This document shows positions 17,182 through 25,145 of a stretch of DNA of 64,000 nt, in pieces. How positions within the stretch are numbered: the first letter of the stretch is position 1; every line of letters starts with the position of its first letter. A program made the translations under genes and the position numbers. Source of the stretch: G963668435 sp963668435 (GTDB lineage: Bacteria > Latescibacterota > Latescibacteria > Latescibacterales > Latescibacteraceae); contig CAXXSC010000008.1 in the NCBI GenBank assembly GCA_963668435.2, positions 372,001-436,000 on the forward strand, written 5' to 3'. The notes beneath the pieces were generated by a model. It was given only the letters and a program-made list of their open reading frames with translations, did no database searches and was not told where the DNA came from.

Positions 17182-18372
17182 TTACTCGATACGCTGGACA
17201 AGTTCGCCGCTTTCCTTGTCCTTGAGAATGACTTTCACACGGCCATCGGGCATCTTCTCTTCCTTGATAAGATAATAACGCTCGTCATAGTCCCGGAAGC
17301 GGCCATCCTCTTCCCCGCCGCTTTTTCCACGCCAGATATCCAGTTCAACCGGCTCCCATTTTTTCGATTCCACGGAGCGGTAGCAGGCATCCATGACAGC
17401 ATTGACCACATAACCGTCATAGAGCGTCTCCATCGGTTCGCGGCCCTCGTCGATGGCATCGAGCATATCCTTGAACATGTGGACATAGCCGAGCTCATGA
17501 ACCTCGTCACCAACAGGGAACAGCCAGCCGGATTCCGTCTCCGCCTTTTCCGCCACATATTCGCCGCTGCCGCCCGAACTGAACATCTCAAAGCCGGTGC
17601 GAAGGAAATGGTCGAGAAATATTGTGCCCTCGGTGCCCGAAACCTCATCGCGAAGATCCATACCGCCGCGGAATGTCCAACTCACCTCGAACTGCCCGAT
17701 CGCGCCGTTCTCGTAGCGCACAAGTCCGACAGAATGATCCTCGGCATCGATGGGATGCACCTGTGTATCGGCCCAGCAGACCACCTCGACAGGGCGGATA
17801 TCCTTGCCGATAAAATTGCGGCCGATCTCGATGCAGTGGCAGCCCATATCGACAATCGCACCTCCACCGGCTTTCTCCTTATCCCAGAACCAGTCGCTGT
17901 GCGGACCGGGATGAGTCTCGCGGGACCGGGACCAGAGCACCTTGCCGAGCGCTCCGAGCTTGACCGAATCGATTGCCTTGAGCGTTTTTGGCGTGTAGAC
18001 AAGATCTTCAAGATAGCCCGCGAACACGCCCGCTTTTTCGACAGCCTCGAGAATTTCTTTCGCCTCGGCTGCGTTCCGTGCCAGCGGCTTCGTGCAGAGG
18101 ATAGCCTTGCCCGCCTCAGCGGCCATGATGACAGCCTCGCGGTGAAGGTGGTTCGGGATGCCGATCACGACAACATCGGTATCAGGATCATTGATCGCCG
18201 CCGCCATATCGGTCGTGTGTTTGGGAATATCCCAGTCCTCGGCAAATTTCGCCGCCCGCTCTTCCGAACGCGAATAGACACAACGCACCTTGTCGCGGCT
18301 CCTATAACCGTGAAGCGTCATCGTGTAGAACATGCCGATAAGGCCGGTACCGAGCATCGTTATGTTGTGCAT
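17182..18372 (-). CDS. Gfo/Idh/MocA family oxidoreductase
   Basis: A 396-aa NAD(P)-dependent oxidoreductase. The Rossmann motif is [13 protein letters not shown], the usual EKP triad is CTKPLARN, and the C-terminal domain carries [15 protein letters not shown] with the D-x3-H-like catalytic pair. The extra C-terminal 50 residues, rich in charged residues, make it longer than the paralogue at 6040. Substrates in the family are sugars, inositols or sugar acids. The start has AAGGAG 7 nt upstream. It lies downstream of the PIN-type gene and upstream of the alpha/beta hydrolase, in the degradation operon. Confidence 0.88.
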   Translation of the reverse strand: MHNITMLGTGLIGMFYTMTLHGYRSRDKVRCVYSRSEERAAKFAEDWDIPKHTTDMAAAINDPDTDVVVIGIPNHLHREAVIMAAEAGKAILCTKPLARNAAEAKEILEAVEKAGVFAGYLEDLVYTPKTLKAIDSVKLGALGKVLWSRSRETHPGPHSDWFWDKEKAGGGAIVDMGCHCIEIGRNFIGKDIRPVEVVCWADTQVHPIDAEDHSVGLVRYENGAIGQFEVSWTFRGGMDLRDEVSGTEGTIFLDHFLRTGFEMFSSGGSGEYVAEKAETESGWLFPVGDEVHELGYVHMFKDMLDAIDEGREPMETLYDGYVVNAVMDACYRSVESKKWEPVELDIWRGKSGGEEDGRFRDYDERYYLIKEEKMPDGRVKVILKDKESGELVQRIE

Positions 18373-18404
18373 GCGAGTTCTCCTTTATCACTTTGCAGCA
18401 GACT

Positions 18405-19172
18405 CTAAGCGTCTATAGATGCGTCTAGTATATCTACTAACTCTTGTGGCGAAACCACCAAAATATCAAATTTCTCTTTAAGCATATTTAAGTTATTCGA
18501 GGAAAATATCGATGTGGAACCAGCACTGCGTCCCCGATCATTCGTGCAAAAATAATCAAATCCATATCCGTAGTGAGCTGCCAACGCATCGCCATCAACC
18601 CATTCGCCAACACCTTTGGCATATTGACTATCGTCAACACTAACGTCTTCAATGGTTTGCCGACCAATACCATTTTCTCTAGAGCCGTCCAGCCTAACAT
18701 GCAAGACTGATTTCCCAGCTCCGAGGTTTTCAATGTATTTTGCACATTTGATAGTACGGTCCAGTCTTTCTTGTATTGAAAAAGTTTCATCGTGAGCAAA
18801 ATACTGTTTTTCAATATTTGAGGATAGCCCACCAATACGCGGAGTTCTAATAAATTTAAACCCTAACTGTAATGCCTTAGGAATATTCGCCTTAAGATAA
18901 TCACTTCTTTCAGGAGCATCACTACCCCTAGTGATTCGAGGCTCTTCGTCATCAATTTGGATCGAATCAGATGATCTATAATTCGCTATGTACGCTTTTC
19001 TGTCATTTCTGGGTATGTTTTCTAATGTGGCTAAGCCTTCAAAAAAATACGGAGATATTATTCCATTTTTTATTCGCTCAAATAAAGTGATATAAGTTTC
19101 CTCTAATCGTTTATCCTCGTCAACAATACATTCCCATACATTTGAATCAAATGTGACCGAAACTTTTTTTAT
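18405..19172 (-). CDS. Orphan PIN-like domain protein with no canonical start codon (ATA)
   Basis: An open reading frame runs from a stop at 19188 to 18405 without any ATG, GTG or TTG before residue 157. The natural N-terminus would be KKVSVTFDSNVWE, starting at an ATA codon (19170-19172) placed 7 nt after AGGGG, giving 255 aa. PIN features are visible: the first acid in VTFDSNVW (D9), the last strand pair around GDALAAHYGYGFDYFCTND, and the C-terminal ILVVSPQELVDIL typical of VapC-like proteins. PIN domains are Mg-dependent RNases. No antitoxin-sized gene adjoins it. The gene is clearly AT-richer than its neighbours, which suggests transfer. It may use a rare AUA start, carry an ATG-to-ATA mutation, or reflect a sequencing error. 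Confidence 0.6.
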   Translation of the reverse strand: MKKVSVTFDSNVWECIVDEDKRLEETYITLFERIKNGIISPYFFEGLATLENIPRNDRKAYIANYRSSDSIQIDDEEPRITRGSDAPERSDYLKANIPKALQLGFKFIRTPRIGGLSSNIEKQYFAHDETFSIQERLDRTIKCAKYIENLGAGKSVLHVRLDGSRENGIGRQTIEDVSVDDSQYAKGVGEWVDGDALAAHYGYGFDYFCTNDRGRSAGSTSIFSSNNLNMLKEKFDILVVSPQELVDILDASIDA

Positions 19173-19177
19173 TCTTT

Positions 19178-19184
19178 CACCCCT
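19178..19184 (-). promoter_or_regulatory. Shine-Dalgarno preceding the ATA start of the PIN-like gene
   Basis: AGGGGTG on the minus strand is placed with its G core 7 nt before ATA, ideal spacing for initiation there. The only ATG nearby (a few bases upstream) opens a two-codon frame ATG AAA TAG that ends inside this site, so a leader-peptide effect on initiation is conceivable. Confidence 0.45.
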
Positions 19185-19243
19185 ATTTCATTAAATGCCT
19201 ATTAATAATTTAAGCACCGTATTGAAAAAGTGCTCGCTGATAT

Positions 19244-20359
19244 CTAATACACACACTCTTTCGCGGCATCGGCAAAGGCCATGAGCTTATCAACCGGCGT
19301 CTCGAAAAAATGGTCCGAGGCTGAGCAGATATAGCCGCCATCCATGCCGACTTTTTCGAACAGTTCATGGGTTTTGTCGCGTATTAACGACGGCGACCCA
19401 TCGGTGAGCACGTTGAACTGATCCACACCGCCGATACAGGCGATACGGTTTCCGACTTTCCGTTTGAAATCCCACGGTTCCTGGTTGCCGCCGACACTCA
19501 TGGGCGCCAGCGTTTCCGAGGCATCACAGCCGTTGGCTACAATGTGCTCCTCGATACCATGGGTGCCGCCGCAGGTGTGATAGGTGACAAGGAAACCGAG
19601 ATCGTGAAGAGCGTCGTGCATTTTCCGATCATACGGCAGGCAGAATTCTTCATGAAGCCGGGGCGACACCACGGTCGATGAGGCCGAGCCGCCGCCTGTC
19701 TCGATGAGGTCGAATTTCGCGCCTTTCATGCCTTCAATGAATCGGAGTTTTTTGTCGAGGAGGATCGTAAGAAGTTCATGCACCCAGTCCGGCTTATCGA
19801 ATGTAGCCATGATGAGGTCGGTAATATCGTAAAGACAGGCGGCATGCTGCCAGCATCCTGCCTGATCGCCCCAGACAAAACCGCGCAGGATACCGTCATC
19901 GCCGATCTCATCATATTTCCGGGCAAGCGGTTCGAGCGAAAGGGAAGGTATCGGCATATATTTTTTGATCAGGTCGATATCCTCGTTGTGCTTGATGATG
20001 TATTCGGTTATCCAGGTGGTTTTGCGGTCGCCGGCGGTTTTGTAGGTGAGGACACCGCCGGGAGTGCTAATCACATGATGGTTGACACGGTTGTCGGGAT
20101 CGTCGCTGACAATGGTGACCGCATCCTGCCATTCCGGGGTGTTGAACGCCTCGAAATCGGCCTGGGTTGTCCAGAACTGCGCCATTTCCTCAAAATACTG
20201 GATCTGCGCATCGAGTCCGGTCTGTTTGAATGCCTCGAGGTCGGAAATGCCATTCATGTATTTGTCGAGATGATAGCCCTGCCACTGATGCACCGTGGCG
20301 GGCATACGGTCCGGTTTTTCACCGGTAAGCGCTTTCATGAGACGTTCTTTCGAGGTCAT
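19244..20359 (-). CDS. Uroporphyrinogen decarboxylase (URO-D)/MtaA-superfamily protein
   Basis: A 371-aa TIM-barrel protein starting MTSKERLMKALTGEKPDRMP, the usual opening of URO-D-like proteins outside haem synthesis. Later motifs are GDQAGCWQHAACL and TYHTCGG, where the His/Cys pair may hold zinc as in cobamide-dependent methyltransferases. The sequence lacks clear features of true HemE. Relatives of this kind often sit beside glycoside hydrolases and oxidoreductases, with unknown function. A methyl-transfer or demethylation step on a methylated sugar or aglycone would fit this locus, but that is conjecture. The ATG has GGAG 5 nt upstream. Confidence 0.82.
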   Translation of the reverse strand: MTSKERLMKALTGEKPDRMPATVHQWQGYHLDKYMNGISDLEAFKQTGLDAQIQYFEEMAQFWTTQADFEAFNTPEWQDAVTIVSDDPDNRVNHHVISTPGGVLTYKTAGDRKTTWITEYIIKHNEDIDLIKKYMPIPSLSLEPLARKYDEIGDDGILRGFVWGDQAGCWQHAACLYDITDLIMATFDKPDWVHELLTILLDKKLRFIEGMKGAKFDLIETGGGSASSTVVSPRLHEEFCLPYDRKMHDALHDLGFLVTYHTCGGTHGIEEHIVANGCDASETLAPMSVGGNQEPWDFKRKVGNRIACIGGVDQFNVLTDGSPSLIRDKTHELFEKVGMDGGYICSASDHFFETPVDKLMAFADAAKECVY

Positions 20360-20432
20360 GCTGTCTCCACTTTCCTGCCGCCATTAAAATGGATGGAGAA
20401 AACGAAAATCCATTCCGGCGGGAATAAAGGTA

Positions 20433-22640
20433 TTATTTTCCATCGAGCATCACTTGTTTCAAATCATCGAAATATTCACCCGCGCTGTTTCCGGCGCTGA
20501 TATCCCATAAAGACACACCCATCTCACGCATGGCGAGCACAGCAACTATCCATGCCTGTGTCCATCCGGTTTCGGTACTCCAGGCTCCCCAGCCCGCATC
20601 GGCATTGCTCGCCCAATGCTCCCAGCGTTCATAATCAAAAGCCCGGAACCAGGCACCGTCAAGCTCCGGATGGCTCTCGCTCGCCGCCTGAATACGGCAG
20701 AGGAATCCGGCAAGCCTGTCCTCCGCATCCGCATAATACGTTTCACCAGTCGCGGCCGCCGCCTCGTGCAGGCCAAGAAAAGCAAAATTCGTGGTATAGA
20801 GAAGGTCGCACAAAGGATCGCCGTTCGTATGAATGAGCGAGGCCTCGTTCTTGCCGTACGCCTCATTGGTCGAGGGTGGCCCGTAACGGCCGGGATTATC
20901 GCCGATCTCTTCCCTTATCGCGCCGCATTCATCCTGATCGGAAAGCACTTCCTCCGCCATGGTCCTGAGCCATGCGCGATGTTCCGGCGTATCCTCCACG
21001 CGGACAAGCCACGCCAGCGGGAGGAGCATTCGGGCACGTTCCTGCTGTATGCCGTTTGTCCACACCCATTTTTCGGGATAGGCTTTCATTGTCATCTCTA
21101 TCGCCGTTTTCGCGCGTTCCAGGAATGGTGCATAAGCGCTAGCGCGATATGCCCAGAGATAACATGCCCAGAGATAGCACTGGTAATGCGGCGCGTAGCT
21201 GACCGCCTCGTTTTTCTGATAATAGTCGAGACCGTTCTTCACCAAATCGGGTTCATGGATACTGCCGCGGCGGAATGCGAGCGGCCCGGCAGTCCGGTAA
21301 TTGGCAAGGATGTTCCGCATGATCGACTCATCCCAGCGACCGTCCCCATGATATGAAGACAGCGCCATGAGGCCGAGGAGAACACGCGCATTGTCATCGC
21401 CGTAAAATATCTCATACCCGTTGCGTTCGCCGTGATAATGGTACACGTCGTTCCAGCCGATAAGCCCGTATGCGGGATGCGATGGATCTGCCCGATTCCC
21501 CTGGCTTAAAATAGACTCGGTCAGCAGCCAGTCGCCGATGTTGCCCGCAGCCGTTCCGTAACGGCTGTCGCCAAGCAGTGCGCCGGTCAAAGCGAGCGCG
21601 CCCGCCACCTCGGCGTTGCAGTCGGCACGTCGCCACCAGCGGAGTTTCTGAAAGCCATTATAATCGACTCGCGAGGAAAAGCCCTCAAGCACACCGCAGC
21701 GGCCGTCACCAACAGGCCAGTCGAGCGAGGGCATGGGCCCTACACGGTCATTCCATTCGCGGGCGGTCTTGTCATAGGTATCCACCCAGTCCTTGCGAAT
21801 GATCTGGCGAGAGTTGAAAAACCAGTCGGCGCCTTTCCTGACTGCTGTTTCAGCGGCATCTTCCAAAAGCGTGTCGTTTTCGTTATAGACGGCATGTACT
21901 GTCGCTTCAAGGTCTATCGAAAGCGCAGGTATGGCCGGCTGGAGCCAGCCTAAAATTGCGTTCCAGACAGCCTGCCAGCGTACCGAGGGAACATAGCGTC
22001 CGTTAACACAGTTGCTCAGGGCGCTTGTTGCGACAAGAAGCGGCAGAGACTCATGTTCGAACAGGACAGGAAAGCTCTCGGTGCCGGCGAGACCATAGAC
22101 AGCGGTATCGAATCCAGCAACTTTCGCGATGACCAGCGGGGCATTTTCCACCGGATAGCTGTAATAACGGCAGTCATGAATATACAGGATATCCATCGCT
22201 TTGAGATCGTCGCCGAAAAAATCGCTTGTTACGACAGCACGCTCAAGATTGGCCTCGCGATGCTCACCTTTACCAAGGCCGGGGAGTTCCGCGGGATATT
22301 CCATATAAAGCCTGAGTGATTTCTCCGCGGCCTTATTGTACAATTCCATCGAGATGTCAGTGGCAGTCTCAGGATAACCGGATGCGAAAACAAGTACGGC
22401 ATCACCTTCACGGGCGTTTTCCATGGCGGTCGCGGCATCCTCAAAACGGGCTGTGTTTTTCACCCGGCTTTTAACAGCCTGATAGACAGCATTGTCCTCG
22501 CCGCAGACAAACACGAATCCCGGCCCTTTCATCGAAGAGCAGGATATGATGATTAAGAGTATGAACAGAAGCGAAGCCATTGCCAAAAGCAGCCCGTAAA
22601 AACGTCCGGGATAACAACCTTGTATGTTGTGTCTGATCAT
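20433..22640 (-). CDS. Large lipoprotein with predicted alpha/alpha-barrel (glycosidase-like) domain, function unknown
   Basis: A 735-aa lipoprotein; the hydrophobic segment ends at a lipobox (IISC, Cys34). Residues 40-240 look alpha/beta (VFVCGEDNAVY; VLVFASGYPET; MDILYIHDCRYYS), reminiscent of a class I amidotransferase-like fold. Residues 260-710 are helix-rich with repeated Trp/Gly motifs (GLIGWNDVYHYHGERN; YGDDNARVLLGLMAL; YQCYLWACYLWAYRA), as in six-hairpin glycosidases or polysaccharide lyases. I do not recognise a named family. Its ATG overlaps the stop of the FAD oxidoreductase gene by one base (TGATG), so translation is coupled and the two products probably cooperate at the cell envelope. 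Confidence 0.75.
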   Translation of the reverse strand: MIRHNIQGCYPGRFYGLLLAMASLLFILLIIISCSSMKGPGFVFVCGEDNAVYQAVKSRVKNTARFEDAATAMENAREGDAVLVFASGYPETATDISMELYNKAAEKSLRLYMEYPAELPGLGKGEHREANLERAVVTSDFFGDDLKAMDILYIHDCRYYSYPVENAPLVIAKVAGFDTAVYGLAGTESFPVLFEHESLPLLVATSALSNCVNGRYVPSVRWQAVWNAILGWLQPAIPALSIDLEATVHAVYNENDTLLEDAAETAVRKGADWFFNSRQIIRKDWVDTYDKTAREWNDRVGPMPSLDWPVGDGRCGVLEGFSSRVDYNGFQKLRWWRRADCNAEVAGALALTGALLGDSRYGTAAGNIGDWLLTESILSQGNRADPSHPAYGLIGWNDVYHYHGERNGYEIFYGDDNARVLLGLMALSSYHGDGRWDESIMRNILANYRTAGPLAFRRGSIHEPDLVKNGLDYYQKNEAVSYAPHYQCYLWACYLWAYRASAYAPFLERAKTAIEMTMKAYPEKWVWTNGIQQERARMLLPLAWLVRVEDTPEHRAWLRTMAEEVLSDQDECGAIREEIGDNPGRYGPPSTNEAYGKNEASLIHTNGDPLCDLLYTTNFAFLGLHEAAAATGETYYADAEDRLAGFLCRIQAASESHPELDGAWFRAFDYERWEHWASNADAGWGAWSTETGWTQAWIVAVLAMREMGVSLWDISAGNSAGEYFDDLKQVMLDGK

Positions 22641-24058
22641 CAGAGAAATGCTTTCTGTTTTTTGAGCAAGCCGGTGAGCATATTCGCGTCTAGATCACGC
22701 GGCATCACATTATTCTTAAGACAAAGTGCAGCGGCGGTCCCTCCCGCCTGACCTATCCCCCACACAGTGGGCATGACACGAAGCGAGGAATGCGCCTCGT
22801 GTGTCGCTGATACACAACGGCTGGCGATTATAAGATTATCAGCCTTGCGCGGCACGAGACAGCGATATGGCACATGGTAATAAATACCCTCGTCGAGATA
22901 GATCATTTTCGTACCAGTGCCGTTCGGATTGTGGATATCGATAGCATAAGAGCCGCAGGAAATGCCGTCTTCGAATTTCCTGCCCTTGATCACGTCATCG
23001 GCTGTAAGAGCATAATCGCCCATGATACGGCGGGATTCCCTGATCCCGATCTGGATGCCAGTCTTTGAAAGATAGGCTTTCTCGAATCCGGCGATGTTTG
23101 CCGTGAGGAAACGGGCGAGTTCGGCCACCTGACGGCGGCCTTCAATCTCGGCCTCGGTCATAGACCAGCCGTCCAGCGCAGTTTTACCGATCACCCTCGT
23201 TGAATTAAAATGCATGACATCGGGATGGGCGGTATAGAATTTAAGAATATTTTCACGCGGATTGTCTATCTCGCCAGCCTTCTTGGCCTTGTCGAAAAGA
23301 CGGTTGACCTCTTTGCCGTTGGGAATACGCGACAGATCGACATTGGCCATTCTGAAGGAAGTGGTCATGGGCTGACAGCCGTTATCCCCCTCCCGTCCGA
23401 TCTCGACCGGAGCTCCGGCCCAGGCCCCGATATCGCCGTCACCGGTTGAGTCTATGAACAGATCAGCCGAGAGGTCCTCGATGCCGCCCTTGTGAAAAAC
23501 ACGAACAGCTTTCACGTTGGCACCGTCCTTGAGAACACCGACCGCCCGCGCGTGAAGCAGCAGATCGACACCGGAGTCGAGCACAAAACGGTCGAGCAGA
23601 TACTTCATGGGCTCATCGTCGAAATGGGCTCGGTCCTCGAGATCGGTGGTAAACGTGTTGAGGCGGATCAGCTCTTCATCGCTGTAGAGTTTTCTCGTTA
23701 CAGCACCGCCCTCTTCGAGCATGTCGAGGAACTCCTCGAAAAGCCCCCGGACTATATACTGCCCGCCCGCCGAATATTTCATGTACGGCAGTACGAGACC
23801 GGCAGTCGCCATGCCGCCGAGAAAACCGTAGGATTCGATCAGAAGTGTCCGGGCTCCGTTTCGTGCCGCAGCAATGGCAGCCGGAACACCGCCGGGGCCT
23901 CCACCGACGACAATCACATCCCAGTGTTTTACAGCATCAGATTGTTTCTGAGCCGAATCAGCAGTGCCTGAAAACCCCTCGATACCGGAAAAAACAAGTC
24001 CGGAAGCGGCAAGATATTTCATGAAACAGCGGCGGTTTCGATTTTTTTCCTTTTCCAT
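22640..24058 (-). CDS. Exported FAD-dependent oxidoreductase (FAD_oxidored family)
   Basis: A 472-aa flavoprotein. A twin-arginine-like N-terminus (NRRCFMKYLAASG) suggests export in folded form with bound FAD. The dinucleotide motif is VVGGGPGGVPAA (about 50-61), with E75 for the ribose and GFLGGMAT directly after, typical of the FAD_oxidored family common in glycan-degradation loci. The STGDGDIGAWAGAP segment is the second FAD contact. Substrate unknown; oxidation of a sugar or an exposed hydroxyl is an inference. First gene of the minus-strand operon, divergent from the bicupin gene, so the 140-bp gap 24059-24198 must hold both promoters. Confidence 0.85.
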   Translation of the reverse strand: MEKEKNRNRRCFMKYLAASGLVFSGIEGFSGTADSAQKQSDAVKHWDVIVVGGGPGGVPAAIAAARNGARTLLIESYGFLGGMATAGLVLPYMKYSAGGQYIVRGLFEEFLDMLEEGGAVTRKLYSDEELIRLNTFTTDLEDRAHFDDEPMKYLLDRFVLDSGVDLLLHARAVGVLKDGANVKAVRVFHKGGIEDLSADLFIDSTGDGDIGAWAGAPVEIGREGDNGCQPMTTSFRMANVDLSRIPNGKEVNRLFDKAKKAGEIDNPRENILKFYTAHPDVMHFNSTRVIGKTALDGWSMTEAEIEGRRQVAELARFLTANIAGFEKAYLSKTGIQIGIRESRRIMGDYALTADDVIKGRKFEDGISCGSYAIDIHNPNGTGTKMIYLDEGIYYHVPYRCLVPRKADNLIIASRCVSATHEAHSSLRVMPTVWGIGQAGGTAAALCLKNNVMPRDLDANMLTGLLKKQKAFL

Positions 24059-24198
24059 CGTAGTTCCTGCATTTATAATGACTAATTAAACAATATTTTT
24101 ATTACATATACAATCTGTAATGTATGAGCCGCCGGGGCCGCTGGCAACTTATTTCACAGTAACATTCATGAGAACATATTACGGAAAGACATTTATCA

Positions 24199-25119
24199 TT
24201 GAAAACGATATTATATACTACCATATCTTTTTTTTCGCTGCTGTTCTGCCTTGGCAACGGAATTGTTTTGAGCGATACAGATGAAGGCTATCTGCCCCTT
24301 CGCACCGACGGCCCGCCAATCGGCAGCGCCCACGACAACGATTTCGAACATACCGACGATCCCGGCGATGCACGCTATGCGGAACTGCTCGGATTCAGGG
24401 ATTTTGACACAGAATTCATGAGCGTGCGCCTCGGTGAGCTTTCCCCGGGCGAAGCCATCGAAACACAAAGAATGCTCAACGGCGAAAAGATATTCCTGTT
24501 TCTGACCGGGGAAGCCCTTTTCACGCTGGACAGGCTTCAATGCCCATTGGTTCGAGGTGACGTTATCATCTGCCGCAGGGACACGCTTCACGGGATCAGC
24601 AATGTCTCGGACGGAACAGTCCGCTGGCTGGAAATCACATCCCTCGCAAAACCGGGGACATGGCCCCAATATTTTCCGGACAAACGGTTCATGTACAGCC
24701 CGGTGTCAGCATTCCGGGAAGATGTGCATACATACCTCGATTTCGATATCATGCAGGAATCGGCTGAGGCACACGAAGGCCATGGCCCGATCCTGTTCCG
24801 AAGGCTTTTCAATACCGAATCATTCGAGACCAACATTCATGTTATCAGTCATGCAATTCTGCCCCCGGGCTCATCCATCGGCTACCATCAGCACAACACG
24901 CGCGAGGAAGTCTATTTCGTCGTCAACGGCGAGGGCCAGATAACAGGGAACGGGCACAGGTTCGATGTCGAGGCTGGCGACGCGGCACTCTGCAGGCTCG
25001 GTGGTGCGCATGGCATTGTCAACGATTCATTCGACGATCTTGAACTGTTCGTTTTCTCGGCGGCAGTCAATAAGGGAAATGTCACACACGAACGAAACCT
25101 TGGAAATGATTTAAAATAA
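24199..25119 (+). CDS. Secreted bicupin-like protein
   Basis: A 306-aa exported protein starting at TTG; no in-frame ATG precedes the signal peptide (TISFFSLLFCLGNGIVLS). Two cupin domains follow: one around GEKIFLFLTGEALFTL with GDVIICRRDTLHGISN, and a better-conserved second domain with HQHNTREEVYFVVNGEG and GGAHGIV that supplies the usual His-x-His, Glu and His metal ligands. Bicupins include dioxygenases, isomerases and sugar-binding proteins; the substrate cannot be named. It starts a plus-strand operon with GH95 fucosidase (26 bp downstream) and sulfatase, so a sugar-related role is likely. Confidence 0.8.
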   Translation: MKTILYTTISFFSLLFCLGNGIVLSDTDEGYLPLRTDGPPIGSAHDNDFEHTDDPGDARYAELLGFRDFDTEFMSVRLGELSPGEAIETQRMLNGEKIFLFLTGEALFTLDRLQCPLVRGDVIICRRDTLHGISNVSDGTVRWLEITSLAKPGTWPQYFPDKRFMYSPVSAFREDVHTYLDFDIMQESAEAHEGHGPILFRRLFNTESFETNIHVISHAILPPGSSIGYHQHNTREEVYFVVNGEGQITGNGHRFDVEAGDAALCRLGGAHGIVNDSFDDLELFVFSAAVNKGNVTHERNLGNDLK

Positions 25120-25145
25120 ACGATACCACCTATCAAGGAGACATC

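Noticed and set aside
17116..18408. 430-codon plus-strand frame opposite the Gfo/Idh gene
   Set aside because: Composition is His/Arg-rich antisense of a conserved oxidoreductase; no motif of its own.
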